DNA from: Paralichthys olivaceus
Lineage: Eukaryota; Chordata; Actinopteri; Pleuronectiformes; Paralichthyidae
Assembly (NCBI RefSeq): GCF_024713975.1
Contig: NC_091093.1
Location: 20,804,001-20,868,000 of the forward strand
Length of the DNA stretch: 64,000 nt
Reading direction: 5' to 3'
Shown: one piece after another, positions 11,622 to 22,979 of the stretch
How positions within the stretch are numbered: the stretch's first letter is position 1
Layout of the letters: every line of letters begins with the position of its first letter
Translations under genes and position numbers: made by a program
Notes under the pieces: generated by a model
Databases searched by the model: none
Told to the model about the DNA's origin: nothing
What the model saw: only the letters and a program-made list of their open reading frames with translations

Positions 11622-14600
11622 ATGGCGAGTGGAGAAATGTGGAGCGCGCTGGAGGAGTGTGTGAAGACGATTAATGACAACACATCGCAACCCGAGGATT
11701 TTCTCAGGCAAGTGTTTCCACCGCGTGTGTTGTTGAAGAAGCTGTAAAATGTCGCAGCAGCTTCGTCGACGCGCTGTTTGAACTGTGGAACTCGACTAGC
11801 TCACCGCTAGCTAATGCTAACACGAGCAAGGACCCGGCTCCTCCTCACTTACTTACTTTAATGATCAGTGCTGCAGCTTATAAATACTGTAGAACTAGAA
11901 AATGTCCTCATTTAAAATCATATTGTACAACTTATTTATATTGTTTTAATGTCCAGCTCTGGATCAGGCCCTTTTAAAGCATATCAAGCTGAGATCAATG
12001 AGAGTCAGCTCGTAGACATCTGCAGTAATTAAACTGTAATAACTCATTAGCCCCTGGTTTCATCTGAACACTGACTCTTGTGTGTCTGGTCTCGTACATT
12101 TATACAAAGATAATACATAAGTGACAGGAAGTGGAATAGCTGTAGGATTAAAATGTCTGCAGTGAATGAAAGATGCATTAGAACAAGTTCTAATTTCGTT
12201 TTATATAAATTCAGGACTGAGCAATAAAACATAGTAATACATTTATGTTTCGACACTGATTCTGTGTAGTCAACATAATCTATGCAATCAACATAATAAG
12301 TAATAAGTAGCAACATAAGTGATGTATTTTTCTCTGTATTTTTCTTTATAATTGCCTGTTGATTTGTATGTTGTTATCAAAGATGATCTTTATTTCCAGT
12401 GAAGCAACAAAGTCTGCAATAAACTATTGAGTTGAAAACAGAAACGGCCTCTTCGAGAAATCGTATGATAGCTTTTTTAAAGTATAAAACAGATTTACAG
12501 TGCTAAAAGTCGTTCTTTAACCAGTGTTGTGTTTGTGTATCACGGATGAATGTATTACAATATAAGGTTGTTTTGTGTACTTGTACCAACCCCTAAATTG
12601 AAGATGCATTATTTGCTATATTGATTGTGTGTTTCCAACTTTGCAGTCTTCAGGATGGAGTGGCAACAGACTTCACCTCTCTCACTAAGACCCTGTATGA
12701 CCTCCATAAAGCCCAGGAGCCTGCGAGTTATAGAGGCAGCCTGTTGAGACAGCTGGTGGTGGAAAACTTCGATGAGGAGCAGATCTGGCAGGAGCTGGAG
12801 CTGCAGAACAATGCTGTACTGAAACACTTTAAAAAGGCGATTGATGAGGCTGTGTCAGATGAGACTTTAACGGTGCTGGTCGAGGAAGAGGAAGAGAATG
12901 GTGATGAAGCAGAGGTTGAGACTGATGATGAAAATGTTGACGAGGGAGAAGAAGAAGAGGAGAATGAGAAACCACGCAAACAGTCAACGAAAAAGGCCGT
13001 GGAGGCAGAGGATTACACAGATGAGGGCTCTGATCTAGATTTTGACGTGGATGCTCTTGAGAAACGAGAGAAACGGAAGAAGGAGATCGGAAGGAAAGGC
13101 TCAAAAACAAAAGTTGTTCCATCTGAGGTTGATGATAAGTTCTTCAAGTTGTCTGAGATGGAGTCCTTTCTCGATGATATGGACAAGCAGGACGGAAAGG
13201 AAGATGAGGATGAAGATGGGGTTAACTATTTTCAGGACCTGGCCTCTGATGAGGACGATGATCTCGACCTAGAAGAAATTATTTCGACCAAAAAGCAAAA
13301 TAAAAAAACGGTAATGCTTACCCCCTAACCCTTATTAATCATCTATTTTACTGTGTCCCGATGATGCAGATCTGTTGATTATTGTTATTGTCTTCAGGTA
13401 AAGAGCTCCAGGAATCTCAAGTACAAGGACTTCTTTGATGCTGTGGATAGTGAACCAGCTAAAGCAGATGAGCAGTCAGATGGCGAGAATGATGGCGAGG
13501 ATGAAAGCCAGGAGGAGGGTGAAGAACAAATAGATGACGAAGACGATGACTATGATGGTGAAGAGGAGGGTGACGATGAGTAAGTGTGATTCATTTTATG
13601 CAGCTTGTTTATAACTATATGTGGGAAAATCGTGTTTGGTTTATTCTTCTATGCTTGTGAACCACTCTTCGATAGGGATGAAGAGAGAAGTCACCTCAAA
13701 TCTTCCAGTAAGAAAGTGTCCTTTAACCTCTCTGGAGATGAGGACAGTGAAGGAGAAGACGTGGAGGACATTTTTGGGGGGAAAAGTCAAAATTCAGCGA
13801 AATCTGAATCAAAGTCGTCATTTGAGAAACGACAAGAAAAGGTAACAAGGTTTAAGGTTTGAATTTATGTGTCATTTTTTCTGTTTAACAAAATAAGACT
13901 CTCTAGAAAGGCTAGAAATGGGACTTGCATGTGCAAATTATCATCAGGTGGTCACATTAGCCCTTTTCAGATCTAAACTGGAGTTTGCCTTTCACATATG
14001 AAGAATGAAGCAGTTCTTGTGTTTTCAAGTGCAAGTCAGGTTTCCATCTGAATGCCCACTGATGTCGATCATTGTATCCTTTTGTTGTCCTGACCTGCAG
14101 ATGTCAGAGAAGATCGGGGAGCTGGAGAAAGCAGCTCTAACACAGAAGCCCTGGCAGTTGTCTGGAGAGGTGACGGCACAGACTCGTCCAGAGAACAGCA
14201 TGCTGGAGGAAGATGTGGAGTTTGAGCAGACGTCCAGGATGGGTGAGTGACTCTTCTGGGTTTGTGTGCATATTCTCAATGTTGTTATGTGTATATATTT
14301 ATACTGTTTCACTGAGGGCTCTCTGTATGAGCTACTTTAAATCTAACAACACGATTTTGTCTTCTCTTTTAGCTCCTAGTATCACAGAGGAAACAACCCT
14401 ACAGCTTGAGGACATCATTAAACAGAGAATTAAAGACCAGGTCAGTTACAATAACTTTGTCTTCACATTGTCTGAAACAAGGGATTTTGTTGACTGATAA
14501 TAACATCATCTTTGTGTATCCATCAGGCATTTGATGATGTGGTACGCAAGGAGAAACCCAAAGAGAAGGTGTTTGAGTACAAGAAGAGACTAACATTGGA

Positions 14601-16045
14601 CCACGAGAAGAGCAAGCAGAGTCTCGCAGAAATCTATGAGCAAGAATTCCTCAAGCAGAATCAGGTTTGACTTTTCATCTTGTTTTCACTGCTACTCCAA
14701 CACAAATGAACCTTTGCTGCATTCAGTGTTTGTACTTTTTTTTTATTTCAGCAAAAGACAGAGGAGGAGGAGAACCCAGCCCACGTGGAAATTCAGAAGC
14801 TCATGGACACACTCTTCCTAAAGCTGGACGCTCTTTCCAACTTCCACTTCACACCTAAACCAGTAAGTTTTATCTTAAAATAGTGAGGCTGTTCTTTTGA
14901 AAGATAAATAGAAGTTAACTGAGTCGGCAGGCAACAGAAATAACAGGCTCAACATGATCTGTGATTCTTATTGCAATAAAGTTTTTAAGTCATAGAAAGT
15001 TATATCACATAAATATATAACATGTCATCCTAAAGTTTAGTTAAACTGTAGATATAACTGTAGATAACTGAAAAGCTTATAACCACTCCCACGTTGTCCA
15101 CAGCCTGTTCCTGAGGTCAAAGTGGTGTCTAACTTACCGTCCATCGCAATGGAGGAGGTGGCTCCAGTCAGTGCCAGTGATGCAACTCTGCTCGCACCAG
15201 AAGAAATCAAGGTTCGTCATCCATCCACGTTCAAAACATGTATTTTGATCTTGGTATTTTTTGTCAAGCACTGTCTAATAATACTCTCCTCTATCCACAG
15301 GAGAAGAACAAAGCAGGAGATGTACTGGGTGATGTTGAGAAAACGTCAACAGACAAGAAGCGTGAGAGACGTCACAAGAAGAAGGTCAAGCGTCTGAAGA
15401 TCAAGGAGAAAGAAACGAGACAGAAACTTAAAGAGGCCAGTAGAACTGGAGAGAATAAAAAGTCAACAAAGACCGAAGTCACAGAAAACCTGAAGAAACT
15501 CACAAAAGGAGGCAAAGCCACGATACTGAAGGTGAGTGTTTATCTTGAAGAAGATTATAAAGGGAAACAATAGGAATCAAGTGAACTGTATTTCTTTGGA
15601 GAACTCTTCCAGCAAATAAAATTAATTAGGGCTCGACTTAACTACATTTCAAATGAAATGTTGCAATTTACTATGCTTTGATAAATAAAACAACTTAATC
15701 TCCTGCTATGTCCTGAGTCAACTGATATGTAAGATTATTACTGCATCATAAACTAGGTCATCTATTTTAAGTTGTCAGACTGAATCCTCAGTACTCTGCT
15801 TCCGTTGCTCAGACATCATAACCTTAAGTGGTAAAATAACATTATTGTGAATGTTCCTGAGGTAACTGAACTAACCGTGTATTCCTCTTTTTCAGGACGA
15901 GGGAAAGGACAAGGCTCTGCGGTCGTCTCAAGCCTTCTTCTCTCAGCTGCAGGACCAAGTCAAGAGTCAGATCAAAGGTGCAAAAGACCAGTCTTCAAAG
16001 AAGAAGAAACACAAAGAGGTCTCCGTCAGCAAACTCAAGTTATAA
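11622..16045 (+). CDS. mphosph10: U3 small nucleolar ribonucleoprotein MPP10
   Basis: Nucleolar U3 snoRNP/SSU processome component needed for 18S rRNA processing; partners are Imp3 and Imp4. Eleven coding exons: 11622-11707, 12647-13310, 13398-13579, 13676-13841, 14101-14242, 14373-14440, 14527-14664, 14752-14862, 15104-15211, 15301-15531, 15896-16045. They total 2,046 bp and give 681 aa, the same length as human. Exon 2 encodes a long acidic Asp/Glu tract and [14 protein letters not shown]. Later exons encode KKPWQL-like, [31 protein letters not shown], and [15 protein letters not shown], all hallmark MPP10 blocks. The tail is Lys-rich and ends SVSKLKL. Intron 1 has a GC donor (CAG/gcaagt), the only non-GT donor I found. 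A poly(A) signal lies at 16,159-16,164. Confidence 0.96.
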
Positions 16046-16158
16046 TAACTGATGGTTTGTTATGTGAGATCAACTTGTTATTGTACAGAGTCTTTTTATG
16101 AGCAAGCAGAAATTTATTAACTCTGAAAGTCCTTGTAAAATGTTTCCATTTTCATTAA

Positions 16159-16164
16159 AATAAA
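16159..16164 (+). terminator. mphosph10: Poly(A) signal of mphosph10
   Basis: AATAAA about 115 bases after the stop codon, followed by a TGTGTATTTGGTCTTTGTT stretch that fits a GU-rich downstream element. Confidence 0.75.
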
Positions 16165-16849
16165 TCAAATGTCTAAATCCTGGTGTGTATTTGGTCTTTG
16201 TTAAAGCACTTTCACTCACATGACAATATCAGAGCACTTTACTTTCTGAAAAGATGAATGGAAAGGCCCTATCTGATATGTGAGTACAGTACCTGAAATA
16301 ATTTGAACTAGAAGTGAATTTAATTGTAATGGGTATTGTGATGTTTTGCATGTAACAAATTCTAGTAGTTTGTTGATTTTTATAAATTCTTAACAAAAAG
16401 AGGTAAATGCACCTTCTGCTTTTATTTATTTCGTGGTTACACACTTCTACTTCATGATCTAGGGAAAAGAAAGAAAAACAAACCATTGAAGCAGTTGTGG
16501 TTTGTGCAAACAGTTTGTGCACCCAACTAAAATAAACTGTGGTGCCTTCAGGTGAGGTCGGAATGATCGTGTAATCTGATTCACCAAATTGACGTGAAAA
16601 CTACCTTAATTTGAAAAGCATCTGTGAAAGTCAGTGAAAATGTTATTCCCACACCTGCTAACCAGCATAATTAACCAGTTCCAACCAGTAGCTTTTATTG
16701 TGATCGTGTAAATGAAGCACATTTTGTTTTATTCTGTTATTTCCAGGCCCTGTTACACACAGCACGTTTATGTTTCACCTACATCTAATTCTTCTGATTA
16801 TTCCGCGGCCACTGAATGCACTATAAGACTCCGCCCCTTACAGAAACGT

Positions 16850-16947
16850 CCCATGACGTAAGTGAAGCTCATTGCGGAAGTGAACGAGGCGACAGGAGAC
16901 AGACGGAAACAAACAAGTTGGTGCGGACGCTTGACGGATATTTACCG
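16850..16947 (+). other. ist1: Non-coding first exon and promoter region of ist1 (inferred)
   Basis: A GC-richer patch follows a TGACGTAAGTGA element (about 16,854). A strong donor (TTTACCG/gtgagt) at 16,947/16,948 ends a likely untranslated exon, which would splice to the acceptor CTCTCAG ending at 17,464, 16 bases before the ist1 ATG. The exact transcript start is not visible. Confidence 0.55.
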
Positions 16948-17480
16948 GTGAGTTACTGTCGCTCTCTTCGACTTTGTCGCATTATTTCAAAGTTCTCCGC
17001 CATGTTGTATCAGTTTGTATCGCTGAAGCTAACGTTGAGCTAGGTAGCTAGAGCAGAACGATGACACAACAGAGGCGTGCTAACAAAGCTAGCTAACAGG
17101 TGTAACACCACACACAGGTTAATAGCTTCTGAACATAATAACATCGCTGTGGTTTATTATATATGTGGTAAAAAAACGATACTTAAAAGATTGTATCGTT
17201 TCGAGTGTGAGCTCAGGTGGCTTCGTTACCTCTCCGGCTAAAGCTAACTTCCGCAATGCTACGTAGTGTTTTGTCAGTGAGCTAACTTAATGCCATCGCG
17301 GTGTTTATGTTTGTTTGTTTGGGGTAAATGTGCGGAGTCATTCTGTCGCGATGGGTTGGTCTTGCTCACATGATGACGTGACTCAGTCGATCGGAGGTCA
17401 GCTGGCCTGTGTTGCCTGGTTTCGGTTGAATACTTCCGCCCGTCTCATGCTCTCCTGCTCTCAGACAGAACATCACCATC

Positions 17481-20434
17481 ATGCTGGGAGGAGGATTCAA
17501 AGCAGAGAGGCTAAGAGTGAACCTCCGGCTGGTCATCAACCGACTCAAACTCCTTGAGAAAAAGAAAAGTGAGTCTGGGGCTGGGTGAACAAACACTAGT
17601 CTCCTACATCAGTGGATTCGTGCTAAGAAGTCAAGCGTGTTTATTTGATTTAGTTCTTCCTTCTAATTACTTTTTATCTCTTACCCCCCACTGCCATTCA
17701 CAAATTTAAAATTAAAGCTGAGCTCGCTCAAAAGGCAAGGAAGGAGATCGCAGATTACCTGTCATCAGGAAAAGATGAGCGGGCTCGGATCCGCGTGGAG
17801 CACATCATCAGAGAGGACTACCTGGTGGAGGCCATGGAGATCCTGGAACTGTACTGCGACCTGCTTCTGGCTCGCTTTGGCCTCATTCAATCAATGAAGT
17901 GAGTACTAAACTAACTGATGCACAGTGTGCATGAATTTTCCACTCTGGCTTTAGACATAGTCTGTCTGCCGGTCGCAGTGCTCAGCCTTGTCAAGCCAGT
18001 TTCTGTTGTTTCTGATCAGGGAACTGGATCCAGGCTTACAGGAAGCGGTGTCCACACTCATCTGGGCAGCACCTCGTCTTCAGGCAGAAGTGTCTGAACT
18101 AAAAATTGTAAGTGCTTCTGAATTCAACAAATTACTGGCCACGATCCCAGGAGTATTTAACAAGTTATGTCTATTTATTAGATTTGTCTAATCTCTGAAT
18201 CTTTTTTGCAGGTGTCTGAACAACTATGTGCAAAATATAGCAAGGAGTATGGCAAGCTGTGCAGGACAAACCAGATTGGCACAGTCAACGACAGGGTAGG
18301 GGATTTTTTTCCACTGACTGCCAATGGGTTTTTTCAAGATTGTTGTTGTTTTTATGTGTGAGCTACTGGAATTATCCATTTACAAAGTATTTTATCTTAA
18401 GAGCGCGTGAACCTTTAGTGTGGAAAGTTTTTATCAGTAGCTTACCACATATCTACTTTGTTTATAGCTGATGCACAAACTGAGCGTAGAGGCCCCTCCC
18501 AAGATCTTGGTAGAGCGCTACCTGATTGAGATCGCCAAGAACTACAATGTGCCATATGAACCTGACGCCATGGTCCGGGTGAGCATTTAAGAATCAGTTA
18601 TCGCTCAGTGTGAAGGATGAAGTTGTACACTCTGTTTACTTACCACTTATCCACTCCTGTCTCCTCACAGCCTGAGGTGGCTCCTGGCGAGGAGGCAGAC
18701 CTGATTGACGTGGACAATGACAAGAAGTTTGGAGGTGGAGGAGGGGGTGGTGGAGATTTCTTTGTGCCTCCTGCTGGTGCTATGCCTATGGCCATGCCGA
18801 TGCCCATGCCAATGCCAACAGCATTTAACTATCCACCTCCCAAAGGAGCCGTAAGGAATTCTTTTCAAAGACCCTGTTCTTTATGACTTACACATGTGAT
18901 TAAAACTTTAAGAGTCTTAAGCATTAAGAGTCTTCAACCAGATTATATACTATCACATTGACCAAATGAGCCACAATGATTGATAACGTAAAAACTGGGC
19001 AACAACAGAAATTTTTTGAGATTAAAACATGTTTGAATTACAAAATGTGTTAATGAACATGCTTTTAAAACGAATGACAGCCATTACTGAATATTACAAT
19101 GACTTTTATTGTGGAGAAGCAAGAAGATTTACAAAGATTTACACTTGGCAGCTGCCCCCATCAGACTTGCACCTGACTGTTTTTTTTTCTTCCAGGAACC
19201 GTTTAATGCACCCATTGGAACCTATGACAACTTTAAGCACCAAATGGGAGGAGGGCAGCCCCCACAGCTGCCCAATTTCCCCCCCACATACGAGTCCGTA
19301 AGTGACTGAACTCTTCCCATCAATGCCCCCCTCCTGTTTCCACAGATGGACAGACGAACAGGGCAGGGCAACACTCAGGGAAGAGCAGTTCATTCAGCTT
19401 GCTTGCAGTTTTACCTGTCGTCTACACTTTTACACTGTTCCTCAGCATAGGCCAAGTTTTTGCTTCATCTGCATGGATGTCAGTAGCATGAGATGCTCAT
19501 ACCTAACTACTAACTGTGACTTTATTAGTTGCTCTGGGTGGGGTTAAAATGAACAGACGAGGGTGTTAAAGGCATTTTAGAGTGAGCTTAGGTTAGTACA
19601 GTCCTAACACCTGTTTTTGTTTGACTCGCGGAAGGTGGTGGTTTCTCATAAAATCCCCTGCAGCGCTCCCTTTTCTTTTCTTACTATTTGTGTTTCTCTG
19701 CAACATTAAATGTGATTGTTAATTATTAATACTAACTCGTATAACATTATTTTATTTCAACGTAAAGATGACAGAAGTCCTGACATAGTTGTCTGTTTCA
19801 GATTGATGACCTAGCTTCTGTTCCTTTCCAGGCTGTAGGTGAGTTCTGCCTGACAGACAGCTAAATCATTTACTAAACCTACTGGGTTTAGTAGTTTTCA
19901 GCAAATTTTACCGAAATAAAAGTATTGACACCTGTATTAATAGTTTCTATATAACTTCTTTATACTATATTTATTTCAGTTTAGTGCTTTGTTGAATTTT
20001 TTCCTGTAGCAGGACTCTGTATGTGGTACTTTCATTAAAATGAAGCTCATGTCACCCAGTGCAACTGTGGCTTAGTGAAATGTTAATTCAAATGATCCCC
20101 CAGGCCTTTAAGTAACAACAGCCTGCATCTATAATGTCATAAAAAAAATTTGTGGAGTATTTGTGCTTTTTGATTTTCTATGTACAGTTCATATTTATGT
20201 CACATGCAAATCCTTTATTCTTAATATAAACTCACGATTAGTTTTTCCACCATTTTTCACTCTCCAGGTCCTGGACCTTCATCTAAGCTATTTGACAACA
20301 ACGCTCTCCCAGAACTCCCGTCAGTTCCAGACACACTCCCCACATCGTCCTTCGGCGGCAACACCACCAACTCGGATGACATCGACTTTGACGATTTAAC
20401 ACGACGGTTTGAGGACCTCAAGAAGAAGACTTAA
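17481..20434 (+). CDS. ist1: IST1 homolog, ESCRT-III associated factor
   Basis: Regulates ESCRT-III disassembly by binding CHMP1 and recruiting VPS4; acts in endosomal sorting and cytokinetic abscission. Coding exons: 17481-17568, 17718-17898, 18020-18107, 18212-18295, 18468-18578, 18671-18850, 19196-19297, 19802-19838, 20268-20434, giving 345 aa (human 364-366). The N-terminal Ist1 domain (about residues 1-180) starts MLGGGFKAERLRVNLRLVIN and includes HIIREDYLVEAMEILELYCD. A low-complexity linker follows: LIDVD, a run of nine Gly around an Asp, and an (Met-Pro) repeat AMPMAMPMPMPMPTAF. Near the C-terminus LPELPSVPDTLP matches the MIM2-like region, and DIDFDDLTRRFEDLKKKT is the MIM1 helix that binds VPS4 MIT domains. 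The linker after YES is shorter than in human. Acceptor of exon 2 (AAATTAAAG) has a poor polypyrimidine tract. Confidence 0.96.
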
Positions 20435-21365
20435 GTGCCGTATCCCTGGTCAACACACACACAGTTCTGTGTCATCACCTACACAGCTCAGAACAGGAAA
20501 ATTGAAAAAGGCTCTGTATCAGTTCTGCATAGTTCTCCCCTTACATGGTGATGTTATCTCACACAGATGTTAAACATAGAAGTATTCTTACCTCATTTAC
20601 ATAAACATGACCCGCTCACCAAGGGTGTGGTTGCTCATTCGACCCCGTCACTGATCAGAAATCTGTTCACAGCTCCGGTGAGGAACCATATGCTTTAATA
20701 TCTTTATACATACGACACATGATAAGAATTCTTACCACCATGTTGTTGTTGACCCCCTTTTGACCCTTTTTCATTTAAGATCACACTGACTTTTATATTT
20801 TCCCCATTTGTGTGTGTGATTTGCTGTGTAATCAAACCTAGATTATAGATAATTGTAGCTTCTCCCTGGGTTTTGGTTCTGACTAATAATTTACAGCACA
20901 GGCTTTGATTTTACTTCCTCTGTGATCTCTGCCATTGTGTCACTCACTTCTTGCCCAGACTCGTCAAACAAGCCTGACTTGCCATCCCAGTTTGGAAAGT
21001 AGCTGGCATTCACACTCGCAAAGTTTACAAATAAGAAATGACATCATGACAAATGGAAGCCATATTTTCATTGTCTTGCACAGTCATTTTTTTTTTTGAC
21101 ACACTCCTGATCGCCGCACTTCTAAAACTTCATGGTTTATTTATGGCAGAAAAAAACCGGGGTGAACCTTCCAGGAAAATCTGATGGTGACATATCAAAC
21201 CTTTTCTGTTACGTGGATGATGGGGCACAGATGTAAAGTAGTAACACAGTGTATGGAAATCTGTAATAATACATTTACAATCATAGAGATAGACCTATTA
21301 ACATTGATGATTTAACTGTACAGTATCTTAAACAATGTTTTTAAGCCCTTTTGAATGTTGCTTTC

Positions 21366-21371
21366 AATAAA
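21366..21371 (+). terminator. ist1: Poly(A) signal of ist1
   Basis: AATAAA about 930 bases after the stop; a second candidate (TTAATAAAAG) is at about 22,120-22,128. Either leaves ist1 convergent with the minus-strand polycystin-like gene, whose own poly(A) signal is at 22,569-22,574. Confidence 0.55.
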
Positions 21372-22568
21372 CCTCAACCTGCACTTTCTTATTTTGTAAG
21401 TAATTAATGTACAGGGAAAATGTGTGCCGACAACAGCAGTCGCACAACAACCTGATCGGATTGATGGGATGCAAATATTGGCCCCTTACTACTGGTTTGT
21501 GTTGAATGTGTGTGCAAGTCTTATACTTTACATGTACCACTGCATCTGCCTTAGTTACCATCTCTAATCAGAGGCCTTGTCAGTTTGTACTGGGTTCATA
21601 AATTTGGTATCCATCGAGATTGGATAAGTTACCTGCATTGAGTCTCAGTCGTTAGGATTATACTTTATTTTCTTTACCCATCAACAATTCTGTAAAATCT
21701 GTTGAGTTGATTTTCTCATATTTGATGGAAAAAGAAAAAACGTCTCTACCGGCCACATAGTTTTGTGTTTCCTGTGGTAAAGCGGGACTGAGGTGGTTTC
21801 TTGTGCAGGCGTTGGATTATTGCTGCAACCTGACCACACCAAGCCCTGCTCGCATGGCAGTTGAATGGTGGCCTTGAATTAAAAGATTCACTGATGTCTG
21901 GAAAGCACAAGTTTTCCAGCTGGGTGATGGGTGAAAGCTTACGTAAAGGTGTTACACATGTTGGGTATAGTAGAGAGATTATTTACACTACAGAACTGTG
22001 ATCTGCTCACTGTCTTTTCTACAATGGACTGTTCTTTCATGCTTAAAACCTTGACACATGAAATTGTGTACTGTTGCAAAAAAACAGAATTGTTTTTCCA
22101 CTGTATAGTAAGATACCAATTTAATAAAAGATTATTTGGAACTGGACACTGGTTAAGTTATTTCACTATTGTTCACAACACTGTAATGCCAAATGATAAA
22201 CAGCAGGGGTCCTCAGTGTAAAGAAATGTTCTTACTGAGTGATGTACTACAACAAATCTCTATTGATAAAATGGATTATATATCATTGACGTTCAGTTTG
22301 TCTTATTTCAGATGTGAGGAATCAGTTCTTTTTGATGGTATATCATGTATTCATAATAACAGATACATTTTCCCTTCATGTCTCTAAATGTATGAAAATC
22401 CACTCACTCATTTCTAAGCGGTTAAGGAGGACGCCTTTTACATCAAGACTTATGGAGATCATAACAAATAGCTGGGAGGGTAAATCAAATATGTAGTAGA
22501 GGACTCAGGGTGTAGTGTACAATGTGTTACTTGAGGCTTTTGAAAATCAGTAATTCATGTCGTCCATT

Positions 22569-22574
22569 TTTATT
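22569..22574 (-). terminator. Poly(A) signal of the polycystin-1-like gene
   Basis: TTTATT on plus reads AATAAA on minus, about 405 bases after the proposed stop at 22,980-22,982. It supports the gene ending here, before any channel domain. Confidence 0.5.
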
Positions 22575-22979
22575 TACAGTTTATGGTTATAACAGGTTTT
22601 GGACCTGCTTGAATGATGTTCAAATGAATGATGTTGACATGAAATGAAAAGTGTATCCACATGTGAACCAGAGCTGGGAAAGTAAAGCAACCAGGGATAT
22701 TCTTTATGTACACATACATCATCATGCAGAGTAAATAAACCTGAAAGAAGCAACACTTTGACATGGAAGAGCAACATTTTCCCTGACTCACCAATTCAGA
22801 AACCATACTCGGGCATTGGAGATTCTGTACACATGTAAAAACCAGGATGTGTTATGCAACTTCATGCTCAGAAAGTAAAACTTCCATTAAGTGCAAAAGA
22901 GTGTTTAAGAAGCAAGGGTGCCGTGTGTTGAAGTCGTGCCCATCGGAGGAGACATCTCACCCGGCAGAATGCAGCGTCC

